Of a stretch of DNA of 5,179 nucleotides, positions 1 through 5,179 are shown in pieces. How positions within the stretch are numbered: the first letter of the stretch is position 1; the number at the start of each line of letters is the position of its first letter. Made by a program: the position numbers and the translations under genes. The stretch comes from Cryomorphaceae bacterium (GTDB lineage: Bacteria; Bacteroidota; Bacteroidia; Flavobacteriales; Schleiferiaceae), in the NCBI GenBank assembly GCA_003444795.1, contig DLWR01000079.1:1-5179 (forward strand), read 5' to 3'. A model generated the notes under the pieces. That model was not told where the DNA came from. It did no database searches and was given only the letters and a program-made list of their open reading frames with translations.

Positions 1-515
1 ACATCCTCGCCGCGCACTTGAATACTGGCTTCCTTGATGCCACCCGCCGCGCCCTCTGTGGCACTTAGGAGTTCATAGGTCCAGCCTTTGTCTTCGAGGA
101 AGCGGATGTACATGCGGAGGAGTTCTCCGGCAAAGAGGCCCGCCTCATCTCCCCCAGTGCCAGCGCGCACTTCCAAGACCGCGTCTTTGGCGTCTTCGGG
201 ATCTTTGGGAATGAGCAGCTGTTGAATTTCAACGGTCAAGGCCTCGAGACTGGGTTCAAGCTCAGCCAATTCACCTTGTGCGAGTTCGCGCATTTCAAGG
301 TCCTTCTCGTTGAGCAGAATTTCTTTCGCCTCTTCCAGTCGGCCCGCAGTTTGTAAGTAGCGGTCGCGGGCCTCCATGAGAGTTTGCAAGTCTTTGAATT
401 CGCGGTTCAGGCGAACGAAACGCGTTCGGTCCGCGGCCAATTCAGGCTGCATGAGCAGGTCATTCACTTCTTCAAAGCGAACGTAGATAGCATCTAGTTT
501 CTCGGCCAAATTCAT
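1..515 (-). CDS. prfA: Peptide chain release factor 1, N-terminal part (cut by left window edge)
   Basis: Class I release factor 1 recognises UAA and UAG in the ribosomal A site and triggers hydrolysis of peptidyl-tRNA in the cytoplasm. The reading frame begins with ATG at 515-513 (MNLAEKLDAIYVRFEEV) and runs open to the left edge, giving 171 complete codons of a protein normally about 360 residues long. Residues 1-100 are the charged, helical N-terminal domain. The PCRF-domain signature RAGTGGDEA is at residues 117-125, followed by GLFAGELLRMY. The stop-codon-reading PxT motif and the catalytic GGQ loop would lie beyond the edge, so they cannot be checked. RF1 rather than RF2 is favoured by the start, by the LIPKDPEDAKDAVLEVRAGTG stretch typical of Bacteroidota RF1, and by the absence of an RF2-type early in-frame stop. 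The start lies 3 bases after the purM stop, which suggests co-transcription and possible translational coupling. No Shine-Dalgarno is evident. In many Bacteroidota pyrF follows; that is expectation, not seen here. Confidence 0.96.
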   Translation of the reverse strand, partial: MNLAEKLDAIYVRFEEVNDLLMQPELAADRTRFVRLNREFKDLQTLMEARDRYLQTAGRLEEAKEILLNEKDLEMRELAQGELAELEPSLEALTVEIQQLLIPKDPEDAKDAVLEVRAGTGGDEAGLFAGELLRMYIRFLEDKGWTYELLSATEGAAGGIKEASIQVRGED

Positions 516-518
516 CGC

Positions 519-1694
519 TTAAGCCGTGTAAATCTCCCAACCTTCAGGAGTTTGGAGATGGACTTCTGGCGTGGGATTGGGTTCAACGCGACCGATGATT
601 TGGGCCTCCACCCCAAAGGAAGCGGAGATGCCGATGATCGCATCGGCATGGGCAGGATCCACGTAGATTTCCATTCGGTGGCCCATGTTGAAGACCCGGT
701 ACATTTCGCGCCAAGGCGTTTGCGACTCCGCTTGAATCAATTTGAACAATGGCGGGATCGGAAAGAGATTATCCTTAATGATTTTTCCTTCCGTCGCAAA
801 ATGCAGCACTTTGGTCTGAGCACCCCCGGAGCAATGCACCATCCCGCCGATGTGCGGACGGAGATGCTTGAGAACTACTGCGATGATGGGTGCGTAGGTA
901 CGCGTGGGAGAAAGGACGAGTTTTCCCGCGTTGAGTGGGCTCCCTTCGATGGCATCCGTCAACGATTTGGTGCCACTGTACACTAAATCCGCCGGAACTT
1001 CTGGATCAAAACTTTCTGGGTAGCGCTCTGCCAACAAGGCATGAAAAACGTCATGCCGCGCGGAAGTCAGGCCGTTGCTGCCCATGCCGCCGTTGTATTC
1101 GGATTCGTAGGTGGCCTGACCGTAGGAGCTTAAGCCCACGATGACCTGACCAGCTTTGATACCCGCATTATCCACGACCTGGTCGCGGCGCAAGCGCGCC
1201 ACCACGGTGCTGTCGACGATGATGGTTCGGACCAAATCCCCCACATCCGCCGTTTCACCGCCTGTGGAACGAATATCAATCCCGTTGGCGCGCAATTCTG
1301 CCAAGACCTCCTCCGTACCAGAGATGAGGGCGGACAGGACTTCGCCAGGAATTTTGTTTTTGTTTCGGCCAATAGTGCTAGAAAGCAGGATGGGACCCGT
1401 GGCACCCACACAGATGAGGTCGTCCACGTTCATGATGACGGCGTCCTGCGCAATGCCTTTCCAAACGCTCAAATCTCCCGTTTCCTTCCAATAGAGGTAG
1501 GCTAAAGACGACTTTGTGCCCGCACCATCAGCGTGCATGACCAAGCAATGCTCCTCAGAGCCCGTGAGGTCATCTGGAACAATTTTGCAAAAGGCCTTTG
1601 GAAAGAGCCCTTTGTCAATATGCTTGATGGCTTTATGTACTTCTTCCTTGCCAGAGGATACTCCTCGGCCCGCATATCGTGCGCTCTGCTCCAT
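519..1694 (-). CDS. purM: Phosphoribosylformylglycinamidine cyclo-ligase (AIR synthetase), Bacteroidota long form
   Basis: PurM closes the imidazole ring in step five of de novo purine synthesis, converting FGAM and ATP to AIR, ADP and phosphate in the cytoplasm. The 391-residue product is complete. It is longer than the ~345-residue E. coli enzyme but matches the length and wording of Bacteroidota PurM. Visible landmarks are GVSSGKEEVHKAI (11-23), the nucleotide-binding HADGAGTKSSLAY (54-66), DAVIMNVDDLICVGA (84-98), STGGETADVGDLVRT (143-157), GSNGLTSARHD (205-215), PTRTY (263-267), the C-domain GGMVHCSGGAQTKV (283-296) and FNMGHRMEIYV (335-345). The N-terminal ATPase-type half and C-terminal half both look intact, with no frameshift. 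The ATG at 1694-1692 is chosen because MEQSARYAGRGVSSGKE aligns with known family starts from memory. The start lies 23 bases past the stop of the OmpA-family gene, and prfA starts 3 bases after this stop. A TACCTTTG promoter-like box lies just before the ATG, so it may be transcribed both from upstream and on its own. Confidence 0.97.
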   Translation of the reverse strand: MEQSARYAGRGVSSGKEEVHKAIKHIDKGLFPKAFCKIVPDDLTGSEEHCLVMHADGAGTKSSLAYLYWKETGDLSVWKGIAQDAVIMNVDDLICVGATGPILLSSTIGRNKNKIPGEVLSALISGTEEVLAELRANGIDIRSTGGETADVGDLVRTIIVDSTVVARLRRDQVVDNAGIKAGQVIVGLSSYGQATYESEYNGGMGSNGLTSARHDVFHALLAERYPESFDPEVPADLVYSGTKSLTDAIEGSPLNAGKLVLSPTRTYAPIIAVVLKHLRPHIGGMVHCSGGAQTKVLHFATEGKIIKDNLFPIPPLFKLIQAESQTPWREMYRVFNMGHRMEIYVDPAHADAIIGISASFGVEAQIIGRVEPNPTPEVHLQTPEGWEIYTA

Positions 1695-1698
1695 ACCG

Positions 1699-1706
1699 CA
1701 AAGGTA
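1699..1706 (-). promoter_or_regulatory. Possible Bacteroidota -7 promoter box upstream of purM
   Basis: Read on the minus strand the octamer is TACCTTTG, a full match to the Bacteroidota -7 consensus TAnnTTTG. It is followed by CGGT and then the purM ATG. A start site a few bases downstream would fall at or almost at the ATG, giving a leaderless or nearly leaderless purM transcript. It sits inside the 23-base gap after the OmpA-family stop codon. Against it, I find no TTG or TTTG element at the usual ~17-23 base distance upstream, so this could be a chance match. Confidence 0.35.
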
Positions 1707-1717
1707 CGATGCAGCCC

Positions 1718-4246
1718 TTACTGGATACGGATGTAGGTACCTGCAGGAAGCTCGTCTTCGTACTCGGGATTCATCGCCTCCAATTCCTTTGGACGCATGC
1801 CCAATTCTTTAGCAATAGTCTTGAAGGACTCGCCCACAGCTACTTGGCGGTGCGTTTTATCAAACTCCGTGTAGTCGCCACGAACCGTCACCTTCAACAC
1901 CATACCGGGGAATGGGCGAACACCGCGCAAACCACCGTTCAAACGCTTGAGGTCTGAAATGGTAATGTTGGCATTCCGGCAAATGGTCGTGTAGGTATCG
2001 CGGTCCTGAACCGTGTACATCTGGCCAATTTTTGGCGTGTCGTCTTCCTTGGTTTTTTCTGCCTCAGCGGCCGCCAGGGCGCTAGAATCCACAGGAGGGA
2101 CATAGTCATCGCGAATGACGCGGAAGTCGGTACGGCGGTTGATTTGGTTGGCAACTTCCTGCTGAGAGGCGGGCATTTTTTTGATGTTGCGCTCAGTTAA
2201 TTGCGTTCCCGCTGGGAAGAGATCTGCTCCGAGGCTTTTGTAGCCCTGTGGGATTTCAAATGGCTGGCTCTCCCCCATACCGACCGCGACTAGACGGTCA
2301 GGATGAATGCCGCGAGAAATCAGGTAGCTCACCGAGGTGTCAGCACGGTGCTGAGACAAAATTTGGTTCTTGTCATCCACATCGCGGTAGTCCGTGTGCG
2401 AACGAAGTTCAATGACAATGTTTGGGTTCAACGTCAAGGTCTTCACCACCGTATCCAATGCGGCGCGGGCTTGATCGTTCAAGTCCCACTTGGCCAAGGC
2501 AAAGTAGACGTCAGGAAGAATGATAGGAATCTCAATGGGATCCATCTTCGCCTTCACTTCTACGGTGTGCATGTAGACGTTCTGGACCTCCATGTAATTG
2601 AAGGCTTCTAGGGCCAAGGCGTTGGTATTGGCACGTGCGCCCGAGTTCAAGAATTTCTTCTTTTCAAAAGCAAAGCTGTAGGTCACATCCCCATTCAGGT
2701 CATCGGATTCCAAAACAAAGCTTCCATCCTTTCCTGTTTGAACCACTTGGCTGAAACCATCGCTCCCTGTGATTTTCACCGCGGCACCCCCTAAAGGCTG
2801 ATCGTCTTTGGAGCTCACCAAGTTTCCAGAAATGCGGTACTTCAAAGGCACTTCATACAAGGTCCAGATATCGTCGCCCCCTTGACCTCCGCTACGGTTG
2901 GAGATGAAATAGCCATCCTGCATGCCCCCTGGGCGTAGCAGAATACCAAAGTCGTCTGCCGAGCTATTGATAGGCGCCTTTAAGTTTTCAGGAATACCCG
3001 TAGGCATGCCATCAGCTCCCAACTCGACGCGGTAGAGGTCAAAGCCCCCCATTCCTGGCAAACCGTTTGATGCAAAATATAAATAGCCGTCGTCGTGCAA
3101 GAAAGGATAGAGCTCGTCTCCAGGGGTATTGACGAGGCTGCCCAAATTGATAGGCTCACCCCAACCACGGGCCTTCTTGTCCACCTTAACCATCCACAAA
3201 TCCTTGGACCCGTCAACAGAACCATCTAAATCACCCGCGAAGAAAAGCGTTTGGTCGTCCGGGCTAATAGCGGGGTGACCCACCGACTTCGAAGAGTCGG
3301 TCGCAATAACAATCAGTTGAGGCTCCTGCCAGGTCAAACCTGCTTTCCGTGTGGAATAGATCGCACAGCCCAATTGCTGGCGACGAACATCCATACAGCG
3401 TGTGAAGTACATCGTACGACGACGCTGATCGAAGACCGGGCTTCCCTCATGATCTTCCGTGTTAATCGCCTCTGGAAGTAATACAGGCTCCGAGAAGGAC
3501 TGAACTTTTGCGGCTGTAGGATCGGCCTTTGGTGCTCGGCCACGGCTCTTTTTAGCACGTGAACTGCCATCCGCATTCAATCGTTCAGAAGAATAGATGT
3601 CGGAAAAGCGCTCACCGGTCCAGCCGTCCTTCTTTCGGCCAATACCCCCTTCACGCATAGAAGTAAAGAGAATCTCTTCGTAAGTATCTGGCCGACCGCT
3701 AAAGGTCATGCCGAAGTCATGGGAAGATGAATTGAGGCTGGTCAAGTTGCCCACCTGGAAACGCGTCAAAGACTTCTGCCATGCTACAGCGTCTTGGCAT
3801 GATTGAACCCCTGCGGGACCGCGATCATCGCTGGGGAACGCGCGTCCGAAATCTTCGTAGGCTTTAAGGGCGTCTTCGTACTCGCTTTGGTATTTAAGCA
3901 TTTCCGCAATGCCCAAATAGACCTCCGCGGTTTCCATCTTCATCTTGAGGGCCCGCGTGTACTGCGCTTCCGCCTGCTTGTATTGGAAGGTATAGCGGTA
4001 GCATTCCCCTAAACGGAAGGCGATTTCAGCCTTCTCATCGCGGGTTTTCACCTTGGAATAGGCCTTCTTGTATAGGTTAATGGCTTGGGTATACTCCTTA
4101 CCATCATAGAAGCCATCTGCTTGACGCACAATGCGCGGGCTTTTGGATTCCTCAGCCTCTGCATCCTGGGCAAAAACTGTAGCTGTAAAGCCGAACGTAA
4201 AGAGGAGAGTAAACAGGTAAAATGCCTTCTTCATGACCGCGTGCAT
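1718..4246 (-). CDS. PorE-like outer-membrane protein: TPR, PD40 propeller, CRD-like, OmpA, two LysM-like units
   Basis: This complete 842-residue exported protein is probably a periplasmic or outer-membrane anchor that binds peptidoglycan. Residues 5-26 form a signal peptide (MKKAFYLFTLLF..., likely cut after VFA). TPR-like helices span about 38-140. A PD40/WD40-like beta-propeller spans about 165-465, with repeats such as GSPVFDQRRRTMYFTR (268), GHPAISPDDQTLFFAGD (323), DELYPFLHDDGYLYFAS (377) and the DDFGILLRPGG...FISNRSGGQGGDDIW stretch (431-461). A carboxypeptidase-regulatory-like beta domain follows (about 468-560), then an OmpA C-terminal domain (about 575-711). There D619 (in HTD) and R634 (in LSQHRA) keep the 15-residue spacing of the diaminopimelate-contacting D271 and R286 of E. 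coli OmpA. Two divergent LysM-like units end the protein (about 740-788 and 799-841). The first four domains match the order of PorE, a type IX secretion accessory protein, but PorE is a lipoprotein and no lipobox cysteine is seen here. A role in type IX secretion is inferred only. ATG at 4246 is the longest start; ATG at 4234 (MKKAFYL) looks a more typical signal-peptide start. No clear ribosome-binding site separates them. Confidence 0.92.
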   Translation of the reverse strand: MHAVMKKAFYLFTLLFTFGFTATVFAQDAEAEESKSPRIVRQADGFYDGKEYTQAINLYKKAYSKVKTRDEKAEIAFRLGECYRYTFQYKQAEAQYTRALKMKMETAEVYLGIAEMLKYQSEYEDALKAYEDFGRAFPSDDRGPAGVQSCQDAVAWQKSLTRFQVGNLTSLNSSSHDFGMTFSGRPDTYEEILFTSMREGGIGRKKDGWTGERFSDIYSSERLNADGSSRAKKSRGRAPKADPTAAKVQSFSEPVLLPEAINTEDHEGSPVFDQRRRTMYFTRCMDVRRQQLGCAIYSTRKAGLTWQEPQLIVIATDSSKSVGHPAISPDDQTLFFAGDLDGSVDGSKDLWMVKVDKKARGWGEPINLGSLVNTPGDELYPFLHDDGYLYFASNGLPGMGGFDLYRVELGADGMPTGIPENLKAPINSSADDFGILLRPGGMQDGYFISNRSGGQGGDDIWTLYEVPLKYRISGNLVSSKDDQPLGGAAVKITGSDGFSQVVQTGKDGSFVLESDDLNGDVTYSFAFEKKKFLNSGARANTNALALEAFNYMEVQNVYMHTVEVKAKMDPIEIPIILPDVYFALAKWDLNDQARAALDTVVKTLTLNPNIVIELRSHTDYRDVDDKNQILSQHRADTSVSYLISRGIHPDRLVAVGMGESQPFEIPQGYKSLGADLFPAGTQLTERNIKKMPASQQEVANQINRRTDFRVIRDDYVPPVDSSALAAAEAEKTKEDDTPKIGQMYTVQDRDTYTTICRNANITISDLKRLNGGLRGVRPFPGMVLKVTVRGDYTEFDKTHRQVAVGESFKTIAKELGMRPKELEAMNPEYEDELPAGTYIRIQ

Positions 4247-4269
4247 GTGTGCATAGTGGGGTTAAACCA

Positions 4270-4277
4270 CTAAAGTA
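4270..4277 (-). promoter_or_regulatory. Weak candidate -7 box for the OmpA-family gene
   Basis: The minus strand reads TACTTTAG, one mismatch from TAnnTTTG, 23 bases before the ATG at 4246 and 35 before the ATG at 4234. A promoter is expected here because the glnN terminator lies immediately upstream. The nearest usable upstream TTTG (4293-4290, the end of the terminator T-run) is only 12 bases away, shorter than the usual spacing, so the assignment is tentative. Confidence 0.22.
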
Positions 4278-4290
4278 GCCAAATCCTCGC

Positions 4291-4331
4291 AAAAAAAGAC
4301 CCCCGGGCACAGCCGCGGGGGTCGATTTTTT
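4291..4331 (-). terminator. Intrinsic terminator downstream of glnN
   Basis: A perfect 8-bp GC-rich stem pairs 4298-4305 (GACCCCCG) with 4316-4323 (CGGGGGTC). It can extend inward through GGC/GCC (4306-4308 with 4312-4314) closing an ACA triloop, with one bulged G at 4315. On the minus strand the hairpin is followed directly by seven T (4297-4291), the classic Rho-independent layout, 27 bases after the glnN stop. Six T on the plus strand (4326-4331) lie two bases past the other arm, so the same hairpin could also stop plus-strand transcription, though no plus-strand gene is seen. It isolates glnN from the downstream OmpA-family gene. Confidence 0.9.
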
Positions 4332-4332
4332 A

Positions 4333-4346
4333 CGAAGTATGCTTCG
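4333..4346 (-). other. Small inverted repeat between glnN stop and terminator
   Basis: CGAAG (4333-4337) and CTTCG (4342-4346) form a 5-bp stem with a four-base loop, starting four bases past the glnN stop codon and ending just upstream of the main terminator. It could form a minor 3'-UTR hairpin, but at this size it may be chance. Confidence 0.25.
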
Positions 4347-4350
4347 GTTC

Positions 4351-5179
4351 TTATCGAATGTAAAGCATTTCGCGGTACTTGGGAAGGGGCCACATCTCGT
4401 TGTCCACCAACAACTCCAACTTATCCACCTCGTAGCGGATGGTTTCAAAGTAGGGTTTCACGGTATCGCAGTAGGCCAGTGCACGCTCGCGGGTGTCCGC
4501 GATATTGTTGGCCGCCTTGCGGGCTTCGGTCATTTCTTCCGCCTGAGAGAGGACCTTTGAAATACGCTCGGAAATCTCAATGATCATGTCCACTTGCTCC
4601 TTACTCAAACGCTTAAAGCTGTCCGCAGGAAGCACTTCCTTCAAGCGCATGACGTTTTGACTCAAGATGGATTGGTACTCAATCGCCGTTGGAACAATGT
4701 GATTCTTCACCAAATCCGACAATGTGCGAGACTCAATTTGAATCTTCTTATAGTATTCCTCCTGCAAGATTTCATAACGCGCTTCCAACTCCACATGACT
4801 CAAAACGCCGTGCTCTGTGAAAAGGGCTTGCGCTTCTTTGCTAACATAGAAATCCAAGGCGCGAGGGGTATCGGGCGTGTTTTTGAGGCCGCGCTTCTCC
4901 GCTTCTTTCTTCCAAGCATCTGAATAGCCATCTCCTTCAAAACGAATGGCTTTAGACGCCTTGATGTAGTCTTTCAACACATTGAAGAGGGCATCGTCTT
5001 TCTTCATGCCTCCTTTGATCAAGGCATCGACTTCCGACTTGAATTTCTTCAATTGATCAGCCACAATCAAGTTAATAACGGTCATGGAAGCCGAACAGTT
5101 GGCGGTTGATCCCACGGCGCGGAGCTCAAACTTGTTGCCCGTGAACGCGAAAGGAGACGTGCGGTTGCGGTCGGTATTG
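4351..5179 (-). CDS. glnN: Glutamine synthetase class III, C-terminal part (cut by right window edge)
   Basis: GSIII makes glutamine from glutamate, ammonia and ATP in the cytoplasm, the entry step of nitrogen assimilation, and forms large dodecamers. Only the last ~275 residues of a protein usually ~700-730 long are present; the frame is open to the right edge. The first visible residues, NTDRNRTSPFAF then TGNKFELRAVGS, contain the glutamine synthetase active-site block (NRTSPFAF at 5166-5143). A GTG at 5115 could be mistaken for a start, but it is an internal valine in RAVGSTANCSAS and the frame continues upstream through this catalytic motif. Further class III marks are RFEGDGYS, SHVELEARYEI, VKNHIVPTAIEYQ and the end block DNEMWPLPKYREMLYIR. 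The tail carries the long helical extension characteristic of class III and absent from class I. The TAA stop is at 4353-4351, with an intrinsic terminator 27 bases on, so glnN ends its transcription unit. The class assignment is firm; the symbol glnN follows common use, though some annotations say glnA. Confidence 0.95.
   Translation of the reverse strand, partial: NTDRNRTSPFAFTGNKFELRAVGSTANCSASMTVINLIVADQLKKFKSEVDALIKGGMKKDDALFNVLKDYIKASKAIRFEGDGYSDAWKKEAEKRGLKNTPDTPRALDFYVSKEAQALFTEHGVLSHVELEARYEILQEEYYKKIQIESRTLSDLVKNHIVPTAIEYQSILSQNVMRLKEVLPADSFKRLSKEQVDMIIEISERISKVLSQAEEMTEARKAANNIADTRERALAYCDTVKPYFETIRYEVDKLELLVDNEMWPLPKYREMLYIR

Noticed and set aside
552..986. Plus-strand open frame of 144 codons
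   Set aside because: It lies wholly antisense to purM, whose product is unmistakable, and the translation resembles no family I know.
1156..1494. Plus-strand open frame of 112 codons opposite purM, and a similar one at 1516-1812
   Set aside because: Both are antisense shadows, low-complexity Ser/Thr/Pro/Arg-rich, with no recognisable motif. The second also runs across the purM/OmpA-gene junction.
1734..1746. Neighbouring palindromes GGTACC and CCTGCAGG
   Set aside because: They lie in the coding end of the OmpA-family gene and are simple restriction-site-like palindromes with no repeat partner or flanking structure.
2303..2611. Plus-strand open frame of 102 codons, and others at 3251-3481, 3803-4012 and 4594-4923
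   Set aside because: These lie antisense to the OmpA-family gene or glnN, show no domain or credible start context, and match the shadow pattern of coding DNA of moderate GC content.
4152..4448. Minus-strand open frame spanning the glnN end, terminator and OmpA-gene start
   Set aside because: It is out of frame with both strong neighbouring genes and reads straight through the intrinsic terminator. The product is unlike any known protein.
5113..5115. GTG as a start codon for a 254-residue protein ending at 4351
   Set aside because: The same frame continues upstream through the glutamine synthetase active-site block to the window edge. The GTG codes an internal valine in RAVGSTANC.
1..5179. 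Search for a novel defence, mobile or CRISPR-like system
   Set aside because: All but ~130 bases is accounted for by four well-recognised genes in a housekeeping arrangement. I see no direct-repeat arrays, transposase, integrase, tRNA or att-like sites.

Overview
The window comes from a Bacteroidota chromosome, most likely a Flavobacteriales-type organism with a moderate GC content by my reading. The evidence is the long Bacteroidota form of PurM (391 residues), a class III glutamine synthetase, a TPR / PD40 beta-propeller / carboxypeptidase-regulatory-like / OmpA outer-membrane protein of the PorE type, and a TAnnTTTG-like box just before a start codon with no clear Shine-Dalgarno sequences. 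Every supported gene lies on the minus strand, so transcription runs from high to low coordinates.

In transcription order: (1) 5179-4351, the C-terminal ~275 residues of class III glutamine synthetase (glnN; the N-terminus lies beyond the right edge). (2) 4350-4247, a 104-base gap with a strong intrinsic terminator for glnN and, past it, the weakly marked start region of the next gene. (3) 4246-1718, a complete 842-residue cell-envelope protein with a signal peptide, TPRs, a PD40 propeller, a CRD-like beta domain, an OmpA peptidoglycan-binding domain and two divergent LysM-like units. (4) A 23-base gap with a TACCTTTG box. (5) 1694-519, complete purM. (6) A 3-base gap. (7) 515-1, the first 171 residues of peptide chain release factor 1 (prfA), cut by the left edge.

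The terminator separates glnN from the rest. The envelope gene, purM and prfA are closely spaced and could be co-transcribed; purM may also have its own promoter, perhaps giving a nearly leaderless mRNA. purM-prfA adjacency is a familiar Bacteroidota arrangement (often followed by pyrF, which would lie off the left edge), so it is housekeeping. The genes share no single pathway: nitrogen assimilation (glnN), envelope architecture or type IX secretion support (the OmpA protein), purine synthesis (purM) and translation termination (prfA).

I see no mobile element, CRISPR array, RNA gene, phage gene or novel system. The items most worth a second look are the OmpA protein's extra LysM-like tail, its lack of a lipobox compared with PorE, and the promoter-like box abutting purM.
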